A stretch of DNA of 23,404 nt. Source: JABCPO02 sp052174015. Lineage in GTDB: Bacteria; Bacillota; Clostridia; TANB77; CAG-508. The notes under the pieces were generated by a model. The model had not been told where the DNA came from, ran no database searches, and saw only the letters and a list, made by a program, of their open reading frames with translations. The stretch is from assembly GCA_052174015.1 (NCBI GenBank), contig JBQMXM010000012.1:1-23404 (forward strand). Direction: 5' to 3'. The position numbers and the translations under genes were made by a program. The number at the start of each line of letters is the position of its first letter. Positions within the stretch are counted from its first letter, which is position 1. Shown here one piece after another: positions 7,448-14,062 of the stretch.

Positions 7448-8248
7448 ATGAATAAAGATAGAAAACAAGAAATAAAAGAATTAGAAGAAATTTCAAAAAA
7501 GTTAAGAAATAATATATTAGATATGGTGTATAATGCAAAATCAGGTCATATTGGAGGAAGTTTTTCAATAATTGATATACTTAATGTAATATATACAAGA
7601 CAAATAAAGAAAAAGAAAAATGAAAAAGAAGAAGATATAGTAGTATTATCAAAAGGGCATGCCTCTCCAGCATTATACAGTGTATTATATGAAATAGGGA
7701 AAATAGATTCAATAACAGGATTTAGAAATATAAATACAGTACTTGAAGGACACCCAACACCTAAAATTAATGGAGTCCAAATTGCAACAGGTTCATTAGG
7801 ACAAGGATTATCAAGTGCAATTGGAATTGGATTAGTTGATAAATTAGAAAATAGGAATCGTAAAATATATGTAATAATTGGTGATGGTGAAATGCAAGAA
7901 GGACAAGTATATGAAGCATTATTGTCATTGAGTAAATATATCTTAAAAAATATTACAGTAATTATTGATTGTAATAATCTACAAATAGATGGACATGTAA
8001 CTGAAATTAAAAATATATATCCATTAAAAAAGAGATTAAAGTCATATAATTTTGAAATTTTTGAAATAAATGGGCATAACTTTAATCAAATAATAGATGT
8101 ATTAGATAAAGAAACAGAATTACCTAAAATAGTTTTAGCTAAAACTGTTAAAGGTAAAGGAGTATCATTTATGGAAAATGAAAAATCATGGCATGGAAAA
8201 GCACCAACACAAGTAGAATATGAAAAAGCAAAATTAGAATTAAAGTAA
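7448..8248 (+). CDS. Transketolase, N-terminal subunit
   Basis: This is the thiamine-diphosphate-binding half of a split transketolase, which moves two-carbon units between sugar phosphates in the non-oxidative pentose phosphate pathway. The 266-aa protein shows GHIGGS near the N-terminus, SKGHASPALY, EGHPTP, the GSLGQGLS loop, and the cofactor motif GDGE (145-148) followed after about 28 residues by NN (176-177). It ends with KTVKGKGV..ME.....WHGKAP, as expected for this half. The length fits a separate N-terminal subunit. The C-terminal subunit starts 15 nt downstream, and the two should form one complex. The start has only a moderate ribosome site (AGTGG, 7 nt upstream); a better AAAGGA lies farther away. 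Confidence 0.95.
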   Translation: MNKDRKQEIKELEEISKKLRNNILDMVYNAKSGHIGGSFSIIDILNVIYTRQIKKKKNEKEEDIVVLSKGHASPALYSVLYEIGKIDSITGFRNINTVLEGHPTPKINGVQIATGSLGQGLSSAIGIGLVDKLENRNRKIYVIIGDGEMQEGQVYEALLSLSKYILKNITVIIDCNNLQIDGHVTEIKNIYPLKKRLKSYNFEIFEINGHNFNQIIDVLDKETELPKIVLAKTVKGKGVSFMENEKSWHGKAPTQVEYEKAKLELK

Positions 8249-8263
8249 GAGGTATAGAATATA

Positions 8264-9262
8264 ATGGCATCAACAAGAGAAAGTTATGGAAAAACATTAG
8301 TAGAGATAGGAAAAGATGAAAATGTATTAGTTTTTGATGCAGATGTATCAAGTTCAACTAAGACTAATCTATTTGCAGAAAAATATCCTAATAGGTTTTT
8401 TGATTGTGGAATTTCAGAACAAGATATGGTATCACAAGCAAGTGGAGCAGCAAGTTTAGGTAAAGTAGTGTTTGCATCTTCGTTTGCACAATTTTTGATT
8501 GGTAGAGCATATGACCAAATTAGAGTTTGTAGTGCATATTCTAATAATAATGTAAAACTTGTAGGAACACATGCAGGATTAACAGTAGGAGAAGATGGAG
8601 CAACACATCAAGCATTAGAAGATATAGCACTTGCAAGAGCATTACCTAATATGAGAGTAAAAACAGCATCTACTCCTAGAATAACTAGACAAATAATATT
8701 AGACTCATATAATAGTGTTGGCCCAGAATATGTTAGATTATATAGGGGCGAGACAAAAGAACTATATGAAGATTTAACGACAGAAGAAATTAAAAACGCT
8801 TGTAATATAGGGTGTTTAGGTATAGGTACTAAAAATTGTAATGTGAAAGATATAGATATAATTTTAATAACAATGGGAGATATGACAGAAATATCATATG
8901 AAGTTAAGAAAAAATTAGAAGAAAACAAATATAATGTATTATTAATAGATGTATTTACATTAAAACCATTTAATGAAAAATATTTAATAGATATATTAAA
9001 ACAAGTAAAAAAAGAAGTAAAAATATATACAATAGAAGACCATACAATATATGGAGGATTAGGTAGTATAATTTCAGAAGTATTATCACAAAATCTTCCT
9101 AAAAAGATAACTATGTTTGGAACAACAGAATTTGGTAAAAGTGGAACAACAGAAGAAGTATTAAAATATTTTGGATTGTCTGCAGATAATATTTTTAATA
9201 ATATTATAGAGGAATTTAAAATAGATAAATGTGATAAGGTATTAAAAGGACAAATAAATTAA
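8264..9262 (+). CDS. Transketolase, C-terminal subunit
   Basis: The 332-aa protein is the partner of the preceding gene. It carries the pyrimidine-binding and C-terminal domains: DADVSSSTKT near the start, FDCGISEQDM with Glu52 as the expected cofactor-activating glutamate, ASFAQFLIGRAYDQIR, THAGLTVGEDGATHQ, and a C-terminal domain from about residue 185 (ILITMGDMTEISYEV, TIEDHTIYGGLGS). All main family motifs are intact. The ribosome site AAGAGG overlaps the stop region of the upstream subunit, so the two are surely cotranscribed and probably translated in step. Split transketolases are common in Firmicutes and archaea. A 1-deoxyxylulose-5-phosphate synthase-like enzyme is the main alternative but fits less well. 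Confidence 0.95.
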   Translation: MASTRESYGKTLVEIGKDENVLVFDADVSSSTKTNLFAEKYPNRFFDCGISEQDMVSQASGAASLGKVVFASSFAQFLIGRAYDQIRVCSAYSNNNVKLVGTHAGLTVGEDGATHQALEDIALARALPNMRVKTASTPRITRQIILDSYNSVGPEYVRLYRGETKELYEDLTTEEIKNACNIGCLGIGTKNCNVKDIDIILITMGDMTEISYEVKKKLEENKYNVLLIDVFTLKPFNEKYLIDILKQVKKEVKIYTIEDHTIYGGLGSIISEVLSQNLPKKITMFGTTEFGKSGTTEEVLKYFGLSADNIFNNIIEEFKIDKCDKVLKGQIN

Positions 9263-9266
9263 AATA

Positions 9267-9275
9267 TGATATAAT
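9267..9275 (+). promoter_or_regulatory. Candidate extended -10 promoter for the GH18-like / mltG genes
   Basis: TGATATAAT provides a TGn motif directly before a perfect TATAAT (9270-9275), just after the transketolase stop at 9262. There is no good -35 at the expected distance. A start near 9282 would leave about 30 nt to the next ATG. Confidence 0.4.
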
Positions 9276-9312
9276 CTTTTATGAGATGCTTAGGATTTAA
9301 AAGGAGTACAAA

Positions 9313-10584
9313 ATGAAAATTAATAAGATGTATCAAAAACCATCTAAAAAAGAAGAAAAAAAGAGAAATACAAACTTACAAAAACTATATGTAATTGTAT
9401 TCTTTCTTTGTGTTGTTATATATGTTTTTCAAATGTCTCAAAATATAAATAATGTTAAAAGTAATCCTAAACTATTTCTAGAAGGTGAAAGAAAATTATT
9501 AAATAGAAATATATTAATAGAAGAAAAATTAGATAGTGATAAAAATAACCAAAATAGTCAAAACAATACAGAAAAAAATACAGAACACAATGTGTATTTA
9601 TCATTAGAAGATATCAAAGAAATATTTAATGAAAATATATTATATAATGAAAAAAAAGGACAAATAATATTAATAAGTAAACTACATGTAGCACAATATA
9701 ATATTAAAGATTTAAATGGTATTTTTGATGGAAAAAAAGTTAAATTTGAAGATGAAATTAAAATTAAAGATGGAATTCCATATATATCAATAAATGAACT
9801 TAAAAAAATATATAATTTTGATGTAGATATATTTAAAAATAATATATCTGTATTTAGAAAAGAAAAAAACTTAACAGTATTAAAATTAAAAGAAGATACA
9901 AAATTAAAATCAAAAGATAATATGTTTGCAGGAACAATAGCTACAATATCAAAAGACAAAACAATTAAAAAAATATCAGAAACCAAAAACAAGTATAAAG
10001 TAATTACAGATAATAATCTAATTGGATATATATCAAAAAAATATGTAGAAAGTGAAATAAAGGTAAGAGAAGAAGAAAATGCTAATAATACTATAAACAA
10101 TAATAAACATTATATTACAAACTTTGATAGTATTAGTAAAAATTATGATGAAGTAAAAAAAGAAGAAAATAAAGAAAATATCTGCCTTATTTCAAATTTT
10201 AAAATATTAGAAAATGGAAAAATAAAGGTAAAATATAATTTTGAAGATAAAGGATATCAAGTATATTATAATAAGATATTAAAAGAAGAATTAATACCAT
10301 ATGGAAAAATAGAATTAAAAAAAGAAGATAAAATAAATATTGTTTCACAATTTGAAGAATTTGAAAAAAGAAACGAACTTATAAATAATATAATAGAGCA
10401 AGTAAATAAATTTAATTTAAAAGGAATAGCGTTAGATATAGAAGAAATCAAAGATGAAGCATTATTTACAAGAATAATTTTAGAATTAAAACCTAGATTA
10501 GAACAATTAAATATAAAATTAGTATTACCACAATCTACAACATTTATTCCAAATATAGATAAAAAAGTAGATGGTATATATTAA
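9313..10584 (+). CDS. Membrane-anchored SH3/GH18-family protein, C-terminally truncated
   Basis: The 423-aa protein has a short basic tail, one membrane anchor (about residues 24-40) and an Asn-rich linker. A stalk-like domain resembling the copper amine oxidase N-terminal type spans about 94-181, an SH3-like domain about 188-246, and the start of a glycoside hydrolase family 18 domain lies at 289-423. The GH18 part has SQFEEFEKRNELINNI and the catalytic-strand motif GIALDIEEI (371-379, likely acid Glu377). It stops at NIDKKVDGIY, where family members continue into the ..DYVIVMxYD strand and the second half of the barrel. No other frame downstream continues it; the next gene starts after 37 nt. 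Related clostridial proteins act on peptidoglycan or spore cortex. With the barrel incomplete, hydrolysis is doubtful. AAAAGGAG precedes the ATG. Confidence 0.82.
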   Translation: MKINKMYQKPSKKEEKKRNTNLQKLYVIVFFLCVVIYVFQMSQNINNVKSNPKLFLEGERKLLNRNILIEEKLDSDKNNQNSQNNTEKNTEHNVYLSLEDIKEIFNENILYNEKKGQIILISKLHVAQYNIKDLNGIFDGKKVKFEDEIKIKDGIPYISINELKKIYNFDVDIFKNNISVFRKEKNLTVLKLKEDTKLKSKDNMFAGTIATISKDKTIKKISETKNKYKVITDNNLIGYISKKYVESEIKVREEENANNTINNNKHYITNFDSISKNYDEVKKEENKENICLISNFKILENGKIKVKYNFEDKGYQVYYNKILKEELIPYGKIELKKEDKINIVSQFEEFEKRNELINNIIEQVNKFNLKGIALDIEEIKDEALFTRIILELKPRLEQLNIKLVLPQSTTFIPNIDKKVDGIY

Positions 10585-10621
10585 AAAATAAAATAACAAA
10601 ATAAAATAAAAAAGGAATAGG

Positions 10622-11866
10622 ATGAGAAGAATAGATAAAAGAAAAGATAATGTATTTGATAAATTTTTAAAAAGAGTAGGTAATATATTAATACAGTTAT
10701 TAGAAAATATTAAGATGTATAAAAAAAGATATATAATAGGATTAATTATAATTATATTACTTACTATAATATACAATATAGTTTGGTATAATATAGCTTT
10801 AACTCCTCTAAATAAGAAAGATAATTCAGAACAAATTTTTGAAATAAGAACTGGAGAAAGTGGTGTAGTTATAGCTCAAAAACTAGAAAATCAAAAAATT
10901 ATTAGAAGCAAAAAAGCTTTTAAAATATATGTAAATTTAAATAAGAAAAATAAGTTTAAAGCAGGAACATATTCACTTAAAAAATCTCAAAGTTTAAAAG
11001 AAATAGTTAATATTTTTGAAGAAGGTAGAACTGAAAAACAAAAAGTAAGTATACAAATTATTGAAGGTAAAACAATAAAAGATTTAGCTAAAATAATAGC
11101 ACAAAAAACAATTAATAAAGAAGAAGATGTATATGTAAAACTTAAAGATACAGAATATTTAAAAAGAATTTCAGAGAAATATAAATTTATAGATTATAAC
11201 ACTGTTATAAATCAACAATTAAAATATTCATTAGAAGGATACCTATTTCCAGATACATATATATATGAAAATAAATATGTAAATGTAGAACAGATATTTG
11301 AAAAAATGTTAGATGAAATGAATGAAAAATTAGATAAATATATGAAAAATGCAAGTTTAAAACAACAAATTTTAACTCCACACCAAATATTGACACTTGC
11401 AAGTATAATTGAAAAAGAAGCAGGACCAAGTCAAAACTATAAGCAAAATAAAGAAAAAAATAAATTAGTTAATAATGGTAAAAGAACAGATAGACAAATG
11501 GTTGCACAAATATTCATGAATAGACTATATAGAAAAATGTCTTTAGGAAGTGATGTAACAACATATTATGGCTTAGGTATAGAATTAAGTCAAAGAGATT
11601 TAACAAAAGCTGAATTAAATATGAGTAATCCATATAATACAAGAGGTGCAGGAATGCAAGGAAAACTACCTATAGGTCCAATAGGCTTTATAAGTGAAGA
11701 GTCAATAGATATAGCTACAGAAATTTCAAATAATTATATAGCAACAGATGAATTATTTTTTGTATCTGATAAAAATGGTAAAATTTATACAGCCAAAACA
11801 AATGAAGAACATGAAAATATAATTAAAAGATTAAAAGATGCTAAATTATGGTATGAATATAATTAA
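10622..11866 (+). CDS. mltG: Endolytic murein transglycosylase MltG
   Basis: This membrane-bound enzyme cleaves nascent glycan strands and sets their length during wall synthesis. The 414-aa protein has a basic cytoplasmic N-terminus, one membrane segment (about 37-60), then a LysM-like region (about 70-140) and the YceG catalytic domain. Visible family motifs are LEGYLFPDTY, LTLASIIEKEAGP with the expected catalytic Glu264, VAQIFMNRL..KMSLGSDVTTYYGLG, NPYNTRGAGMQGKLPIGPIG and the C-terminal FFVSDKNGKIYTAKTNEEHENIIKRL. Length is normal. It follows the truncated GH18 gene by 37 nt with no terminator between, so both probably share a transcript and an envelope role. The ribosome site (AAGGAATAGG) is modest. 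Confidence 0.95.
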   Translation: MRRIDKRKDNVFDKFLKRVGNILIQLLENIKMYKKRYIIGLIIIILLTIIYNIVWYNIALTPLNKKDNSEQIFEIRTGESGVVIAQKLENQKIIRSKKAFKIYVNLNKKNKFKAGTYSLKKSQSLKEIVNIFEEGRTEKQKVSIQIIEGKTIKDLAKIIAQKTINKEEDVYVKLKDTEYLKRISEKYKFIDYNTVINQQLKYSLEGYLFPDTYIYENKYVNVEQIFEKMLDEMNEKLDKYMKNASLKQQILTPHQILTLASIIEKEAGPSQNYKQNKEKNKLVNNGKRTDRQMVAQIFMNRLYRKMSLGSDVTTYYGLGIELSQRDLTKAELNMSNPYNTRGAGMQGKLPIGPIGFISEESIDIATEISNNYIATDELFFVSDKNGKIYTAKTNEEHENIIKRLKDAKLWYEYN

Positions 11867-11903
11867 AATAAAAAAGATAAATGATTAAAATAAAAAAGAT
11901 AAA
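11862..11903 (+). repeat. 20-nt tandem direct repeat at the end of mltG
   Basis: The same 20-nt A-rich unit (starting ATTAAAATAAAAAAG) occurs at 11862-11881 and 11884-11903, a 22-nt period. The first copy contains the mltG stop codon. It looks like a local duplication. Part of the unit recurs in degenerate form up to about 11920. Confidence 0.75.
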
Positions 11904-11938
11904 AAAAGATAATAAAAAAAGAAAAGTAGGATTGTATA

Positions 11939-12928
11939 ATGAAAAGAATAGATGGTAAAAAAATAAAAAATTTAGAACCGTATGAAAAAATAATGCCAAT
12001 TATTATGAAAGAAAGAGTAGATTCATTGGTATATTATACAGATGATATACCAATAGATAATATATTAAGATATACTCCAGAACAAGAAAAAAAATATTCA
12101 TATCTTAATATAATATATACAGCATTAATCAGGACTATAAAGGAAAAAGAAAAACTTAATCGCTTTATAATTAATGGTAGAGTATACCAAAGAAATAATA
12201 TAGTTGTTTCAATGGTGGTTAAACCTAGATTAGATGAAAAATCAGAAGAAGAAGTTGCTAAATTAGAGTTTAGTGGAGAAGAAACACTAGAAGAAGTGAG
12301 TGAAAGTTTAAATAATTATATATCTAAAATTAAAGAAAAAGAAAGAAATAAGGAAATAGAAAATAAAAATTCTAAAAGTACAAAAACAGATGTGCTTGCA
12401 CAAGCATTAAATAAGATACCTGTGGGTGTATTAAAAATAGGAATTAATACATTAATGTTTTTAGATAAAATAAATTTAATGCCTAAAAAAATAATAGAAG
12501 CAAGCCCATTTCATGCATCAGCATTTATAACAAATGTAGGTTCAATAGGACTTGATGCAATATATCATCATATATATAATTTTGGAACAATAGGAATGTT
12601 TTTAAGTATAGGAAAAAAACATGATAAAGTAGTGTTAAAAGATGGAAAAGTAACTACTAAAAAGTGTATTAGGATTTCAATTGTATGTGATGAAAGAATC
12701 TGTGATGGATATTATTTTGCACAATCAATCAAATATTTTAAAAGATTATTAAAAAATCCAGAATTATTAGAAAAGAAAGATATAACTATTGATGAAACAG
12801 AAGAATTAGAAGAAGCATTAGATATAGAATTAACATTAGACCCTGAAAAATTAGAAAATAAGAAAAAAACTCGTCTTGTAAGTGTTACTCATATTAAAGA
12901 AATTTTACAAAATATACATATTAATTAA
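11939..12928 (+). CDS. Stand-alone E2-type (2-oxoacid dehydrogenase) acyltransferase-like protein
   Basis: The 329-aa protein resembles the catalytic domain of dihydrolipoamide acyltransferases and chloramphenicol acetyltransferase. Residues 185-290 include SPFHASAFITNVGSIGLDAIYHHIYNFGT and ISIVCDERICDGYYFAQSIKYFKRLLKNPELL, matching the E2 pattern in which DHRxxDG holds the active-site His. Here the motif is DERICDG, so Glu252 stands where His is expected while Asp256 is kept. There is no lipoyl or E1/E3-binding domain, and no E1 or E3 gene nearby. A charged linker runs about 120-150 and the C-terminus is acidic, ending basic. It may use a different chemistry or be a structural or binding protein. 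The start has GTAGGA 7 nt upstream. Confidence 0.75.
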   Translation: MKRIDGKKIKNLEPYEKIMPIIMKERVDSLVYYTDDIPIDNILRYTPEQEKKYSYLNIIYTALIRTIKEKEKLNRFIINGRVYQRNNIVVSMVVKPRLDEKSEEEVAKLEFSGEETLEEVSESLNNYISKIKEKERNKEIENKNSKSTKTDVLAQALNKIPVGVLKIGINTLMFLDKINLMPKKIIEASPFHASAFITNVGSIGLDAIYHHIYNFGTIGMFLSIGKKHDKVVLKDGKVTTKKCIRISIVCDERICDGYYFAQSIKYFKRLLKNPELLEKKDITIDETEELEEALDIELTLDPEKLENKKKTRLVSVTHIKEILQNIHIN

Positions 12929-13067
12929 ATTAATTGTTACGGAAATATTAAAATATATTAAAAGACTAGAAAAAACAAAATAGATTATATATAATTTAAA
13001 TATATTAGATAATAATAATAAAATAAATAAAAATATACTCAATTACAAAAGAGAAAAGGAGCATGAA

Positions 13068-13361
13068 ATGGCGGAAGAAAAAGCTAAAAAAACTACAAAA
13101 AAACCAACTACTACAGCGAAAAAAACAACTACAGTTAAAAAGACTGTAAAAGAAACAAAAGCAAAAGTAGCTGAAAAACCAAAAAAAGAAGAAACAAAGC
13201 CAGTAAAAACATATGAAACTAGTGTAGGTATAGATTTAATAATTGTATTATTATTCTTAATAATATTAACAATTGCAGTAGCGGCATTATATAAAGTTGA
13301 TGATGCATTACATAGACCATTACCAAACAAGTATCAAAATGTTAAAATTCAAAATAGTTAA
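13068..13361 (+). CDS. Small protein: Lys/Thr/Ala-rich tail plus one membrane segment (97 aa)
   Basis: Residues 1-48 are almost only Lys, Thr, Ala, Glu, Val and Pro, in a pattern like histone H1 or other basic disordered tails. Residues 54-75 form one strong hydrophobic helix, followed by about 20 polar residues. I do not recognise a family. By the positive-inside rule the basic tail should lie in the cytoplasm, where it could contact nucleic acid or acidic partners; that is inference. AAAAGGAG with a 6-nt gap marks the ATG at 13068. The composition could suggest a low-complexity artefact, but the ribosome site and the clean domain change support a real gene. Confidence 0.75.
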   Translation: MAEEKAKKTTKKPTTTAKKTTTVKKTVKETKAKVAEKPKKEETKPVKTYETSVGIDLIIVLLFLIILTIAVAALYKVDDALHRPLPNKYQNVKIQNS

Positions 13362-13409
13362 AATATAGACAGAATATATAAAAATTAACAAAAAAGCAAT
13401 AAAAAAACG

Positions 13410-13438
13410 TTGACAAATGGCTATAAATATAGTAATAT
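13410..13438 (+). promoter_or_regulatory. Sigma-A promoter in the gap before rpoB
   Basis: A perfect TTGACA (13410-13415) is followed after 17 nt by TAATAT (13433-13438), which matches the -10 consensus at four of six positions. The predicted start is near 13445. Its product would be ended by the hairpin at 13537-13572 unless read through. Confidence 0.6.
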
Positions 13439-13483
13439 AGAATATATAACTGTTTTATTATGTTTAAGTTTTAGGAGTATATT

Positions 13484-13537
13484 TTGTTTATGTTAAAATT
13501 AAGAAAAAATAAGTTCAAGATAATAGTAATTAAATAA
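13484..13537 (+). CDS. Possible 17-codon leader-type peptide ORF
   Basis: A TTAGGAG ribosome site (13471-13477) precedes TTG at 13484 (gap 6 nt) and, in frame, ATG at 13490 (gap 12 nt). Both read a short basic, hydrophobic peptide (MLKLRKNKFKIIVIK from the ATG) that stops at 13535-13537, whose last base is the first paired base of the terminator stem. The arrangement promoter, ribosome site, tiny ORF, terminator fits a micropeptide or an attenuator-type leader. It could also be a chance ORF inside a small RNA of about 130 nt. Confidence 0.35.
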   Translation: MFMLKLRKNKFKIIVIK

Positions 13538-13572
13538 CAATAAAAAGGTAGCCAAACCTACCTTTTTATTGT
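13537..13572 (+). terminator. Hairpin terminator in the rpoB upstream region
   Basis: Bases 13537-13551 pair perfectly with 13558-13572 (core AAAAAGGTAG / CTACCTTTTT) around the 6-nt loop CCAAAC. The T-run is inside the 3' arm, followed by GTGTTTTTA without G-U pairing. The symmetry means it could stop transcripts from both sides. It lies about 490 nt before rpoB. Confidence 0.8.
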
Positions 13573-14062
13573 GTTTTTATATTTATAGATATATTTATAT
13601 TATTTTTAATTATTAATGTTTTGAATTTATTTTATAATCATTTTAGTATATTTTATATATTAACTATATTAGTTTGATTTATATATGTATAAGTTATGTA
13701 TAATTAGTATAACTAATATATAAAATAACGGATAATAGTAAATGATAAAATAGATATGATACAAAAGAATATAAAAAAACAGTAGATAAAATATAGATAA
13801 AACATAAAACAAAATATAATAATAAAATTCAAAACAAAATATACAATAAACATAAACTAATAAACAAATTTAAAAAGAAGAATTAATTTATAGGTATAAT
13901 CTCTTGTTAATTTAAATTTAATATTTTAATTAGTATTTTAATAAAATTATTATAAATTTAAATTTTTAAATATTTTAGCAAGCAAATATTTAAGATTATT
14001 AATATATCTCTAAGAAGGACTTTTTAAATCTAGTCTTGCAAATAAATCAAAAGGAGAAATAA
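13573..14062 (+). other. Long gene-free A-rich region / presumed rpoB leader
   Basis: No convincing ORF or RNA gene is visible in these 490 bases. There are two small dyads, AACTA-TAT-TAGTT (13662-13674) and ATTAGT-ATA-ACTAAT (13703-13717), with centres 42 bp apart. A nearly G-free, A-rich stretch runs about 13760-13880. A TATAAT at 13895-13900 lacks a good -35. Two hairpins lie close to rpoB: 13966-13993 (10 bp, 8-nt loop) and 14016-14037 (6 bp). The rpoB promoter must be here or be readthrough from upstream, but I cannot assign it with confidence. Confidence 0.5.

Noticed and set aside
8608..8928. 106-aa reverse-strand ORF inside the transketolase C-terminal subunit
   Set aside because: The forward gene is fully conserved here; the reverse frame is only its shadow.
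9558..10100. 180-aa reverse-strand ORF inside the GH18-like gene
   Set aside because: It is rich in Phe, Leu, Ser and Ile, as expected for the complement of a Lys/Glu/Asn-rich gene. It has no ribosome binding site of its own and the forward gene has clear domains.
10585..10621. Frameshift explaining the truncated GH18 domain
   Set aside because: The 37 nt before mltG hold only A-rich spacer with stops in several frames and the mltG ribosome site, so the missing half is absent rather than shifted.
13043..13330. Phe/Val-rich reverse ORF opposite the Lys/Thr-rich small protein
   Set aside because: It mirrors the low-complexity Lys/Thr codons. The forward frame has the ribosome binding site AAAAGGAG, and the reverse frame has none that I can see.
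13760..13880. A-rich, nearly G-free stretch considered as a replication origin or AT-rich unwinding element
   Set aside because: There are no DnaA-box clusters or dnaA/dnaN genes nearby, and the whole window is AT-rich.
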